Source of the DNA: Aureimonas sp. OT7
GTDB lineage: Bacteria; Pseudomonadota; Alphaproteobacteria; Rhizobiales; Rhizobiaceae
Assembly: GCF_014844055.1 (NCBI RefSeq)
Contig: NZ_CP062167.1
Span: 3,571,501-3,635,500 of the forward strand
Direction of reading: 5' to 3'
DNA length: 64,000 nt
The first letter of the stretch is position 1. Each line of letters starts with the position of its first letter. A model generated the notes under the pieces. That model saw nothing but the letters and a program-made list of their open reading frames with translations. It made no database searches and was not told where the DNA came from. Shown here piece by piece: positions 36,560-44,730 of the stretch. Position numbers and translations under genes: made by a program.

Positions 36560-36586
36560 CCGGAGCCGCCCTTGTTGAGGCTCCGG
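36560..36586 (+). terminator. Hairpin between mxaJ and mxaG
   Basis: CCGGAGCC and GGCTCCGG form a perfect 8-bp stem with an 11-base loop in the 94-bp gap after mxaJ, without a U-run. It probably acts on mRNA stability or processing. Confidence 0.5.
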
Positions 36587-36627
36587 TTCCCGGTGGGCAA
36601 TTTCGGGTTCACAGGAACGACAGGCTC

Positions 36628-37146
36628 ATGACGCTCAAGACGATCTTTCTTGCCGGCGGGGCCGCACTGGCCTTCACCTTCGCGGCGGCGGCACAGATGC
36701 AGTTCAGCCATACGGTCGAGGGTACGCCGCTCGACCTCTCCTTCGCCCCCGAGGACGGGCGCGACACGGAGGCCGTGAAAGCCTTCCTGCAAACCGGTGT
36801 CAACCAGTACAACGAGCAACCGGAGGCGCTGAAGGAGGGGGAGGAACTCTACCTGACCGCCTGCTCGGGCTGCCATGGCCATGTGGGGGAAGGCAAGCTC
36901 GGGCCGGGCCTCAACGACTCCTACTGGACCTATCCGAAGAACGAGACCGACAAGGGTCTGTTCGAAACCATCTACGGCGGCGCACAGGGGATGATGGGTC
37001 CGCAATACGGCCATCTCAACCTCGACGAGATGCTGAAGGTGATGGCCTGGACGCGGCACCTCTTTACCGGGGACCCGAGCGAGGCCGTGTGGCTGACGCG
37101 CGAGCAGCGCCAGTCTTTCAAGCCCTACGGAAGCGAAGGCGGTTGA
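36628..37146 (+). CDS. mxaG: Cytochrome cL, electron acceptor of methanol dehydrogenase
   Basis: The 172-residue periplasmic c-type cytochrome takes electrons from the PQQ of MxaFI. The signal peptide runs to about residue 22 ([10 protein letters not shown]). The heme motif CSGCH is at residues 79-83, and a long C-terminal helix region contains [18 protein letters not shown]. The [15 protein letters not shown] start of the mature form is typical of cytochrome cL rather than cH. It lies between mxaJ and mxaI. Confidence 0.95.
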   Translation: MTLKTIFLAGGAALAFTFAAAAQMQFSHTVEGTPLDLSFAPEDGRDTEAVKAFLQTGVNQYNEQPEALKEGEELYLTACSGCHGHVGEGKLGPGLNDSYWTYPKNETDKGLFETIYGGAQGMMGPQYGHLNLDEMLKVMAWTRHLFTGDPSEAVWLTREQRQSFKPYGSEGG

Positions 37147-37177
37147 ACCGCCGCACTCAGAACGGGAGGATACCGAC

Positions 37178-37522
37178 ATGCACGCAAGGACACGCAAGCT
37201 GGCCCTGGCCATTGTTGCCGCGATCGGCTTCGGCGCCGCCCCGGCGCTGGCCTATGACGGCACCAACTGCAAGGAGCCCGGCAATTGCTGGGAGCCGAAG
37301 CCCGGCTATCCGGAAAAGGTCGAGGGGTCGGAATACGATCCCCAGCACGACCCGGCGGAGCTGAACAAGCAGATGGAATCCATCGCCGCCATGGAAGAGC
37401 GCAACGCCAAGCGCCTCCAGCATTTCAAGGATACGGGCGAATTCGTCTTCGACGTGAAGCGGATCGAGGAGGCGTCCGCGGAAGGCGCATCCCCGACGCC
37501 GGAGGGCGGCACGGCCAACTGA
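37178..37522 (+). CDS. mxaI: Methanol dehydrogenase small subunit
   Basis: MxaI (114 aa) is the beta subunit that wraps around MxaF. The signal peptide of 25 residues ends ALA|YDGTN. The mature start YDGTNCKEPGNCWEPKPGYP has Cys6 and Cys12, the known intrachain disulfide. The Lys-rich helix (ELNKQMESIAAMEERNAKRL) is typical. The usual end FVFDVK is followed here by about 20 extra residues rich in Ala, Glu, Pro and Gly. mxaI exists only with calcium-type enzymes, confirming MxaF. GGGAGGA precedes the ATG. Confidence 0.97.
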   Translation: MHARTRKLALAIVAAIGFGAAPALAYDGTNCKEPGNCWEPKPGYPEKVEGSEYDPQHDPAELNKQMESIAAMEERNAKRLQHFKDTGEFVFDVKRIEEASAEGASPTPEGGTAN

Positions 37523-37535
37523 GCCCCGTCCGGCA

Positions 37536-37592
37536 GGGCGCCGCGCGGCGAGGTCCGGGGGCAGCACGGCCCGGACCGGCCCCGCGGCGCCC
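37536..37592 (+). terminator. Large two-part stem-loop between mxaI and mxaR
   Basis: The outer arms GGGCGCCGCG (37536-37545) and CGCGGCGCCC (37583-37592) pair perfectly. Inside, GGTCCGGG (37552-37559) pairs with CCCGGACC (37570-37577). The structure follows the mxaI stop by 13 bases and ends TTGTAG, without a clean U-run. It separates the four highly expressed structural genes from the assembly genes, so partial termination or mRNA processing is likely. Confidence 0.75.
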
Positions 37593-37636
37593 TTGTAGCC
37601 AAGCCTTCCAGCCATGCGATTTCGAACGGTCGGGAC

Positions 37637-38671
37637 ATGCAGATTGCGATGAGGCCGGATGCGACGCCGCTCGTCATCCGCGACGAGGCCATGGAATTCC
37701 AGCGGGCGCTGGCGAGCGTCGTCATCGGGCAGGACGCGGCCATTCGCATGATGACGATCGCCGTACTGGCGCGCGGCCACGTGCTGCTCGAGGGCGATGT
37801 CGGCGTCGGCAAGACGACCCTTCTGCGCGCCGTCGCCCGCGCGCTCGGCGGACCGTACCAGCGCATCGAGGGCACGATAGACCTGATGCCCGGCGACATG
37901 CTCTACAGCGCCTTCGTGGGCGAGGATGGCCGCCCCCGGATGGAACCCGGCCCTCTGCTGGCGCGGGGGGAAGACCTTGCGGTCTTCTTCTTCAACGAGA
38001 TCAACCGTGCACGGCCGCAGGTCCACTCGCTGCTGCTGCGCCTGATGGCCGAGCGCAGCACCACCGCCTTCCAACGCGAGTTCGCCTTTCCGCACCTGCA
38101 GGTCTTCGCCGATCGCAACAAGGTGGAGCGTGACGAGACGTTCGAACTGCCGGCCGCCGCGCGCGACCGCTTCTTCATGGAGATCCCGGTGGAGGCTCCC
38201 GACGATCGTGGATTGCGCCGCGCGCTGGCCTTCGATACCCGCTACCACGACGCCGACACGCTGATCGGAGAAATCCAGCCCGGCATCCTGCCCTATCGCG
38301 ACCTCAATCGGCGGGCCGAAACGATCCAGGCGCATGTGCGCAGCAGCCGCGCGGTAGAGGACTACGTCGTCTCGCTCTGGGATGCCGTCCGACACCCGGC
38401 GCGGCACGGCCTGGCCCTGCCCGGCGTCGACATGGAGCGGCTGGTGGATGGAGGCGTCAGCCCGCGCGGCGTATCGGCGCTGGTGCGGGCCGCACGCGTC
38501 CATGCCTTCCTGGAGGGGCGCGACGCGCTCGTGCCGGAGGACGTTCGCGCCGTGTTCCCCTGCGTCATGGGCCACCGTATATTCCTGGCGCCGATGTACG
38601 AAATCCGGCGGGATACGATCGTCCCGGCGCTGATCGACGCACTGTTCGGCCAGGTGGCCGCCCCCGCATGA
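37637..38671 (+). CDS. mxaR: MoxR-type AAA+ ATPase MxaR
   Basis: The 344-residue AAA+ protein is the founder type of the MoxR family. Walker A GDVGVGKTT is at about 53-61, Walker B is VFFFNEINRARPQV, and sensor and arginine-finger regions lie around PAAARDRF. MoxR proteins act with VWA-domain partners to remodel or activate enzymes; here the partners MxaS, MxaC and MxaL are encoded downstream, and calcium insertion into MxaF is the proposed job. It overlaps mxaS by four bases. Confidence 0.95.
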   Translation: MQIAMRPDATPLVIRDEAMEFQRALASVVIGQDAAIRMMTIAVLARGHVLLEGDVGVGKTTLLRAVARALGGPYQRIEGTIDLMPGDMLYSAFVGEDGRPRMEPGPLLARGEDLAVFFFNEINRARPQVHSLLLRLMAERSTTAFQREFAFPHLQVFADRNKVERDETFELPAAARDRFFMEIPVEAPDDRGLRRALAFDTRYHDADTLIGEIQPGILPYRDLNRRAETIQAHVRSSRAVEDYVVSLWDAVRHPARHGLALPGVDMERLVDGGVSPRGVSALVRAARVHAFLEGRDALVPEDVRAVFPCVMGHRIFLAPMYEIRRDTIVPALIDALFGQVAAPA

Positions 38672-39567
38672 ACGGCGCCGGGCCTGCTTCCGACGGCCCC
38701 CTGCCCGCGGGGATCGAGCGTTTCGGTGAGCTCGCCTACCGGCTGCGGGTCCTGGCGCGCGGACTTCGCCCAGGCGGTCACCGGGGCCGCCTGCCGGGCG
38801 CACAGGGCCTCTTCGATATCCATGTGCCCCTGACGGAGCGGCCCGATCCGCGCCGCATCGATCTTCGCGCCTCGCTTCGCGACCCGTTCGAAACGCTTCT
38901 CGTGCGCCGCGATCGCATGCTGGCCGAAACCGATGTCCATGTCATCGTCGACAGCTCCGCCTCCATGGCCGCCATCGGCCGCGTCGACCGATGGCAGATT
39001 GCCTGCCATCTGGCCGCCGGCCTGGCCCATATGGCGCGCCGCTCCGGCGACCGCGTTTCGCTGACGGCGGGCAGCGACGGCGCACCGCTGCACCTTGCCT
39101 TGAACCGGCGGCGCTCCATTGCCGGGGAAGTGCTGGGCGCGCTGGGCGGGATGACGCCAGGGGGCCATCGGCTGGACGGCCTTCTGGCGGGCATCGCGGC
39201 GCTGCCGACACGGCCGGGCATGGTGTTCCTGATCTCCGATTTCGCCTTCCCGCCGGCCGTGACGGACCGGCTGGCCAGTGCGCTCTCACGGCACGACCTG
39301 CGGCCCTTCATGCTGGCCGACAGCCTTCTCGATGCACCGCCGCCCCGCTTGGGGCTGGCGCAATTGCGCGATGCCGAAACCGGCCGGCGCTCTACCGTGC
39401 TGATGCGCCCCGCGCTGGCCGCGCAATGGCGCCGGGCGGCGGAGGCACATGCACACGGGCTTGGACGGGTGTTCTCCGCGCACGGCGTCTCGCCTGTCGT
39501 CATCCGCGACCAGATCGACGTCGAGCAGGTGCTGGAGGCCCTTATTGCCGAAGGGCCTGCGCCATGA
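38668..39567 (+). CDS. mxaS: MxaS, DUF58/VWA-like partner of MxaR
   Basis: The 299-residue cytosolic protein has a DUF58 module joined to a VWA-like fold. A MIDAS DxSxS is present (VIVDSSASM, Asp95/Ser97/Ser99). The family forms pairs with MoxR ATPases. No clear membrane segment is present. Overlaps of four bases at both ends show tight coupling to mxaR and mxaA. It is predicted to act in metal insertion or maturation of methanol dehydrogenase. Confidence 0.93.
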   Translation: MNGAGPASDGPLPAGIERFGELAYRLRVLARGLRPGGHRGRLPGAQGLFDIHVPLTERPDPRRIDLRASLRDPFETLLVRRDRMLAETDVHVIVDSSASMAAIGRVDRWQIACHLAAGLAHMARRSGDRVSLTAGSDGAPLHLALNRRRSIAGEVLGALGGMTPGGHRLDGLLAGIAALPTRPGMVFLISDFAFPPAVTDRLASALSRHDLRPFMLADSLLDAPPPRLGLAQLRDAETGRRSTVLMRPALAAQWRRAAEAHAHGLGRVFSAHGVSPVVIRDQIDVEQVLEALIAEGPAP

Positions 39568-40469
39568 CGCGGCGTCGGCTTGCGCCCATCCTGGCGATGC
39601 TGCTTGCAACGATGCCCTGCGCGGCCGGGGGGCAGGACGCGGCCCCGATGGTCGAGACGCGCCTGCCGCGCGCTTTCGGGTATTTCGTCGGCGACACGCT
39701 GGACTATCGGGCCATCATCGTACCGCCGCCGGGTTACGGACTGGACGGCGCCTCGCTGCCGCAGGTCGGCGCGCTCGATTACTGGCTGGACCTCGTTTCG
39801 ATGAACGTCGCCGAGACGGACGGCGTCGTGACGGTCGATCTTCGATATCAGACCTTCTATGTGCCGCTCGAACCGTCCGAGCGGGCCTTGCCGCCGCAAC
39901 GGCTGCGCTTCGTTGCCCACGAAGGCGACGGCGCTCCGGTCGAGGCGACGTTGCCTTCCTTCATCTTTGTGATGTCGCCGCTGCGCCCCATCATGCAGCG
40001 TTCCCGGCCCGAAGCGATGCAGCCGGACATCCTGTCCAGCGCCATCGATACGCGTCCGCGCCAGTGGCAGGTCGCCGGGGCCTGGGCGCTTGTGGCGGTC
40101 GCGCTCCTGGCATTGCTGCGATATCGCGGCATCACCCCCTTTTCAAATCGCCGGCCGCGCCCGCTGCACCTTGCGGCCCACCGACTGCGGGCGCTGCCCC
40201 GCAGCCCACAGGCCTATGGCCAGTCGCTCGCGGTCCTGCATCGGGCGCTGGACGCCACCCATGGACGGCGCCTGTTCGCCGACGACCTCCCGGCCTTCGC
40301 TGCGCATGCGCCCCGCTACGACGAAGCGCGCGCCGACCTCGAGCGGTTCTTCGAGGCGTCCCGCCTGTTCCACTTTTCCGAGCGGCCCGACGAGGCGGCC
40401 CGGCTGATGCCGCCAAAGGAACTGCTGCCCCTGGCCCGTCGCCTTTCGGCGCTGGAGCGGGCGCCATGA
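39564..40469 (+). CDS. mxaA: Methanol dehydrogenase maturation protein MxaA
   Basis: The 301-residue inner-membrane protein has a signal peptide (PILAMLLATMPCAAG) and a ~150-residue periplasmic domain starting RAFGYFVGDTLDYR. One membrane helix follows at about 174-190 (WALVAVALLALLRY), then a cytosolic tail. The arrangement is that of MxaA, which is needed for calcium insertion into methanol dehydrogenase. It overlaps mxaS and mxaC by four bases each. Confidence 0.9.
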   Translation: MTRRRLAPILAMLLATMPCAAGGQDAAPMVETRLPRAFGYFVGDTLDYRAIIVPPPGYGLDGASLPQVGALDYWLDLVSMNVAETDGVVTVDLRYQTFYVPLEPSERALPPQRLRFVAHEGDGAPVEATLPSFIFVMSPLRPIMQRSRPEAMQPDILSSAIDTRPRQWQVAGAWALVAVALLALLRYRGITPFSNRRPRPLHLAAHRLRALPRSPQAYGQSLAVLHRALDATHGRRLFADDLPAFAAHAPRYDEARADLERFFEASRLFHFSERPDEAARLMPPKELLPLARRLSALERAP

Positions 40470-41494
40470 TCCCCCTGACATTCGACCGCCCCGAGGTGCT
40501 GCTGGCGCTGCCGATGATGCTGCTGCCCTTCTTCCTGCCCCTGCTGCATGCCATTGCCGTACCCCAGGCGGCCATGGTGCCGGCCGATACCCTGTCGCGT
40601 ATCGTCGCGGCGGCGCTGCGCATCCTCGCGGCGCTGGCCATCGCCGCGCTGCTTCTCGGGCTCGCCGGGCTGAAGCGGACGGACATGCAGGAGGAGAGAA
40701 CAGGCCTCGGAGCGCATCTGGTTCTGCTGCTGGACCGGTCCAGCTCCATGGACAATACCTTCGCCAACCGCCGGCCGGATGGCGCGGAAGAATCCAAGGC
40801 GACGGCGGCAAAGCGGCTGTTGAGCGCGTTTGTCGGTGGGCGCGCGCAGGACAAGGTGGGCGTCGTGGCCTTTTCCACTGCGCCGATGCTGGCCGTGCCG
40901 CTGACCGACAGGATGGATGTGGTGCACGCCGCAATCGCAACGATGGACGAGCCCGGCCTCACGCAGACCAATGTCGGCCGCGGCTTGGCCATGGCGCTGT
41001 CCCTGTTCGAGGAGGAGCCGGCCACGGCATCGCGCGCCGTGGTGCTGGTGTCAGACGGGGCCGGGGTCATCAGCCGCGACGTGCAGGAGGAACTGACGAA
41101 CATGGTCGCCCGCCAGCCGGTGAACCTGTATTGGCTCTTCCTGCGGACCGAAGGCTCCAAGGGGATATTCGAGCCGCCCGCAAGAGGAGAGATGGATACG
41201 CCGCAGGTGCGCCCGGAGCGCCATCTCAATCTGTTCCTGCAGCGGCTGGGCGTGCCCTACCGCGCCTTCGAGGCTGAAAACCCCGATGCCGTCGCGGCGG
41301 CCATTGCCGAAATCGATCGGCTGGAAGCCCGCCCGCTGACCTACCTGGCCACCATTCCGCAGAAAGGGCTGGCGCCGTTCGCCTATGGCATTGCCGCGCT
41401 ATCGCTTGCCCTGCTGGCGCTGGCCAAGGCCATCGAGCGCTCGCCCTTTCCCGGCCGCCCGCTGCCGCCTTTTCCGGCAAAGGAGGTCGGATGA
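40466..41494 (+). CDS. mxaC: MxaC, membrane-anchored VWA protein
   Basis: The 342-residue protein has N-terminal helices (LLALPMMLLPFFLPLLHAI and IVAAALRILAALAIAALLL), a VWA domain with MIDAS LLLDRSSSMD (Asp90/Ser92/Ser94), and a C-terminal helix (FAYGIAALSLALLALAKAI). It is one of the VWA partners of MxaR in methanol dehydrogenase maturation. It overlaps mxaA and mxaK by four bases each. Confidence 0.93.
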   Translation: MIPLTFDRPEVLLALPMMLLPFFLPLLHAIAVPQAAMVPADTLSRIVAAALRILAALAIAALLLGLAGLKRTDMQEERTGLGAHLVLLLDRSSSMDNTFANRRPDGAEESKATAAKRLLSAFVGGRAQDKVGVVAFSTAPMLAVPLTDRMDVVHAAIATMDEPGLTQTNVGRGLAMALSLFEEEPATASRAVVLVSDGAGVISRDVQEELTNMVARQPVNLYWLFLRTEGSKGIFEPPARGEMDTPQVRPERHLNLFLQRLGVPYRAFEAENPDAVAAAIAEIDRLEARPLTYLATIPQKGLAPFAYGIAALSLALLALAKAIERSPFPGRPLPPFPAKEVG

Positions 41495-42063
41495 CCGCTC
41501 TTTCGCATCGTCTCCGCGACCGGATCGCCACTGCAGGCCTCCTTGCCGCGCTTCTCGCCAGCCTGGCCCTTGCCCTCTGGGCCAGCCTGCAACTGATGGC
41601 CGAACGGCGCGACAACCGCACCATAGCCGCCCTCGCCTCCGGCATGCAGGTCGAGACCACCAGCCAGCGTGCCGAGGTGCTGTTCGCCCGGTCCCGCCAT
41701 CTCCTGCGGCGGGGCCGCCCGGACGAGGCGGAAGCCCTGTCGCCGGCCCTCGCCATGGCCGGCGATGCCGGCCTTGCGGCGGCCCACGCCTACAATCTCG
41801 GCAATGGTCGGTTGCGGCAGGCCTTCACGATGGTGGAAGACAATCGCATCGACGCGGCCATCCCGGTGGTGCGTGTGGCGCAGGAAGATTATCGCCGCGC
41901 CCTGCGCCAGAATCCGGCGGATTTCGACGCCAAGTGGAATCTCGATCTGGCCAGCCGCCTGGTCCGCGCCTTTCCCCGTGCCGCGCCGGATGAAGAGGAA
42001 GACGGCGCCCGCCCGCGCAACATATGGACGGACCTGCCCGGCCTGCCGCGTGGCCTGCCATGA
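41491..42063 (+). CDS. mxaK: Methanol oxidation accessory protein MxaK
   Basis: The 190-residue protein has one N-terminal membrane helix (AGLLAALLASLALALWASL, about 14-32) and a periplasmic, helical region with TPR-like features (AHAYNLGNGRLRQAFTM, DYRRALRQNPADFDAKWNL). Identity rests mainly on its position between mxaC and mxaL. MxaK is needed for calcium insertion in methylotrophs. It overlaps both neighbours by four bases. Confidence 0.88.
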   Translation: MTALSHRLRDRIATAGLLAALLASLALALWASLQLMAERRDNRTIAALASGMQVETTSQRAEVLFARSRHLLRRGRPDEAEALSPALAMAGDAGLAAAHAYNLGNGRLRQAFTMVEDNRIDAAIPVVRVAQEDYRRALRQNPADFDAKWNLDLASRLVRAFPRAAPDEEEDGARPRNIWTDLPGLPRGLP

Positions 42064-42980
42064 AGACCGGCCTGGCACTGCTGGCGCTGGGCGCCGGGCT
42101 GGCCGCCCTTGCGGCGGCTACACCGTCGGTGCCGGCGCGGACGTCGGTGCGCAACATCCTCTTCACGGTCGACATCACCGGCAGCATGAACGTTCGGGAT
42201 TATGGTCCGTCGCAGGCGCCGCATAGCCGGCTCGACGAGGTGCGTCGCAGATTGCCTGCCCTCATTCGGGAGCTGCCTTGCGGCTCCCGCGCCGGGCTTG
42301 CCGTGTTTGCCGAGCGGCAGAGCTTCACCTTCTTCCGGCCGGTGGAAGTCTGCGCCAACTACACGCCGCTCGCCGAAGCCATCGGAAGGCTCGACTGGCG
42401 GATGGGTTGGGACGGAGACAGCCGGATTTCGTCCGGCGTCAACAGCGCGCTGCGCTTCGCGGCGGCCGACGACACCGACCTCGTATTCCTGACCGATGGT
42501 CACGAGGCGCCGCCCCTGCCCCATGGCGGCCGCCGGCCGATGCGGAACGCAGGCGAAGTCAGCGGGCTCATCGTCGGCGTCGGCGCCGACAGGCCATCTC
42601 CCATCCCCCGCCATGACGAGCGCGGGCGCGAAATCGGCTTCTATCGCATGGAAGACATGGTGCACGGCGCGCGCATCGGTGCGCCCGCGCCGACGGCCTC
42701 GTCCGAACCCGGCTTCCATCCGCGCAACAACCCATATGGCGAAGCGGACCTCAGCGGGTCGGAGCATCTGTCGGCGCTGCGTGCCGGATATCTGGAGGCC
42801 ATGGCGTCCGAAGCGGGCCTCGGCTTTGCGCGGCTCGACGATCCGTCGCTGTCCACGCGCCTGATGGCCGACACGCGCGCCATTCCGCTGGCCGGCCGCC
42901 GCGACCTGTCGCCCTTCTTCGCGATCGCATCGCTGGCCGCCGCCGTTTCAACCCTGCTCGTCAACCGGAGAGCCCGATGA
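42060..42980 (+). CDS. mxaL: MxaL, VWA-domain methanol oxidation protein
   Basis: The 306-residue protein has a signal-anchor (LALLALGAGLAALAAA), a VWA domain with MIDAS FTVDITGSMN (Asp38/Thr40/Ser42), and a C-terminal helix (FFAIASLAAAVSTLLV). It is the third VWA protein of the operon and should face the periplasm. It acts with MxaA and MxaK in calcium insertion. It overlaps mxaK and mxaD by four bases. Confidence 0.92.
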   Translation: MKTGLALLALGAGLAALAAATPSVPARTSVRNILFTVDITGSMNVRDYGPSQAPHSRLDEVRRRLPALIRELPCGSRAGLAVFAERQSFTFFRPVEVCANYTPLAEAIGRLDWRMGWDGDSRISSGVNSALRFAAADDTDLVFLTDGHEAPPLPHGGRRPMRNAGEVSGLIVGVGADRPSPIPRHDERGREIGFYRMEDMVHGARIGAPAPTASSEPGFHPRNNPYGEADLSGSEHLSALRAGYLEAMASEAGLGFARLDDPSLSTRLMADTRAIPLAGRRDLSPFFAIASLAAAVSTLLVNRRAR

Positions 42981-43507
42981 TACGCACGATCCTCCTACCC
43001 GTCCTTGTCGTCTTCGGCACCATGGCCGCGCCCGCCCTGGCCCACGGGCCGACACCGCAAAAAGTGGACGAGACCGTCGTCATCGACGCCCCGGCCGAGA
43101 AGGTCTGGTCGGTCATGGGCGATTTCGGCTCCATCGCGGACTGGAACCCGGCCGTCACCGGCGCAACCGTCTCCAACGGCAACGAGCGGGGCTCGCACCG
43201 CACGCTCACCTTGCCGACCGGCACGGTGACGGAAGGGCTGGATGCGCACCGCCCGGACTCGATGCGGTATCGCTATCGCCTGCAGGGGGAAACCGAAGCC
43301 CTGCCGGTCAGCTCCTATACCGCCGAGATGAAGCTCGAGCCGGATGGACAGGCGACGAAAGTCACGTGGCTCGGCCGCTTCTACCGTGCCGACACGAACA
43401 ATGAGCCGGCGGAAGGCAAGACCGACGAGGATGCCGTTCGCGCCATGACCCATTTCATCCGCGCCGGTCTGGATGGCCTGAAGCGGAAAGTCGAGGCCGG
43501 CGGCTAA
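42977..43507 (+). CDS. mxaD: MxaD, periplasmic START/SRPBCC-fold protein
   Basis: The 176-residue protein has a signal peptide (ILLPVLVVFGTMAAPALA|HG) and a polyketide-cyclase/START-like domain (KVDETVVIDAPAEKVWSVMG, DWNPAVTGATV). MxaD is reported to help electron flow between methanol dehydrogenase and cytochrome cL in Methylobacterium. It is the last gene of the mxa unit here, overlapping mxaL by four bases; mxaE, mxaH and mxaB do not follow. Confidence 0.93.
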   Translation: MIRTILLPVLVVFGTMAAPALAHGPTPQKVDETVVIDAPAEKVWSVMGDFGSIADWNPAVTGATVSNGNERGSHRTLTLPTGTVTEGLDAHRPDSMRYRYRLQGETEALPVSSYTAEMKLEPDGQATKVTWLGRFYRADTNNEPAEGKTDEDAVRAMTHFIRAGLDGLKRKVEAGG

Positions 43508-43571
43508 AACTTGACATTGAATCTCTAGTTTAATAGCCCATCGGACCGTTACCCGGTCCGGAGGTCGAACG

Positions 43572-44663
43572 ATGGTACTGCACGCCTGGTCGCGCATCGA
43601 GGTGGCCGAAGCCCAGCGGCTTCTGAACGCGTTGTGCGACCATTATTCCGAGCATGGCGCGGTGACGCATGTCGACGGGACGGCGCGCATCGTCGTCAGC
43701 TTTGGCGAGGCCCGGCTGAGTGTGGTGGACGGGGCGCTTCACGCCATCACGGAATCGCGCGACCAGACCGGGCTCGCCTACATGAAGATGGGCGTGACCA
43801 GCCATGTGCTGGAATTCGCGCCGCAGCCCGCCCCGACCGTGCGTTGGCAGGGCGACGGGGTCAGCGGGGTGCAGCCGCCGTTCTTCCGCGTCATGCAGGT
43901 GGTGTCCAGCCGCCGCATCACGCCGCACATGCAGCGCCTGACCCTCTCGGGGCAGGATATCGGTCGGTTCGCGGCCGGCGGCCTTCATATCCGTCTCGTC
44001 TTTCCGCCCAAGGGGCGCGCCCCGGTCTGGCCCATCATGGGAGAGGACGGCATGCCGGTCTGGCCGCAGGGCGAAGACCGGCTTGTCCTGCGCGTCTACA
44101 CCATCCGCTCGATCGACGTTGCGGCCGGCACGCTCGACGTGGACATGGTGCTGCATCCCGGCGCCGATACGCCGGGCGCGAGCTTCGCCGAAACGGCGAG
44201 GCCGGGCGATGTCGTCGGCATCACGGGGCCGGGCGGCGGCTTCCTGCCGGACGCGCGGCGTCTCCTGCTCCTGGGCGACGAGACCGCCCTGCCCGCCATG
44301 GCCCGTATTCTGGAGAACGCCGCGCCGGACGCCACGGCCACCGCCTTCATCGAGGTCGACGGCCCGGCGGAAGAACAATCGATCGCCGCGTCCTGCAAGG
44401 CCGACATCCGCTATCTTCACCGCAGCGGCGCACCCGCGGGCACGACCCGGCTGCTGCAGGATGCGCTGGAAAGCGTCGTGGCCGCCGGCATCGCCGAGGA
44501 TCTCTTTATCTGGGCGGGCTGCGAGTTTGATGCCTTCAAGGACATTCGCCGCAGCGTCCGGAAGGATCTGAAGGTGGCCAAGGACCGTCATCTGGTAGCT
44601 GCCTATTGGCGGCGCGGAGCGGCGGGAGACGAGGCGCGCAGGGGCGCACGCGGCGAAGACTGA
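43572..44663 (+). CDS. Siderophore-interacting protein with N-terminal DUF2218 domain
   Basis: The 363-residue cytosolic flavoprotein is predicted. Residues 1-~90 resemble DUF2218 (NALCDHYSEHGAVTHVDG). The rest is a SIP/ferredoxin-reductase-like module with FAD site RVYTIRSIDVAAGTLDVDMV and GPGGGFLPDARRLLLLGDET. The family reduces ferric siderophores using NAD(P)H. The C-terminal ~25 residues are Arg/Gly-rich. It follows mxaD by 64 bp but is probably a separate unit, because the gap is AT-rich. Confidence 0.88.
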   Translation: MVLHAWSRIEVAEAQRLLNALCDHYSEHGAVTHVDGTARIVVSFGEARLSVVDGALHAITESRDQTGLAYMKMGVTSHVLEFAPQPAPTVRWQGDGVSGVQPPFFRVMQVVSSRRITPHMQRLTLSGQDIGRFAAGGLHIRLVFPPKGRAPVWPIMGEDGMPVWPQGEDRLVLRVYTIRSIDVAAGTLDVDMVLHPGADTPGASFAETARPGDVVGITGPGGGFLPDARRLLLLGDETALPAMARILENAAPDATATAFIEVDGPAEEQSIAASCKADIRYLHRSGAPAGTTRLLQDALESVVAAGIAEDLFIWAGCEFDAFKDIRRSVRKDLKVAKDRHLVAAYWRRGAAGDEARRGARGED

Positions 44664-44730
44664 GCGCCTGCTGGCTTCCAGCACGGCGGCGTGCGGCCTA
44701 TAAGGACGGTCCCGAAGGAAGGAGCCGTCC

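Noticed and set aside
43508-43571. Iron box before the siderophore-interacting protein gene
   Set aside because: TGACATTGAATCTCT has TGA but ends TCT instead of TCA; the match is too weak to call.
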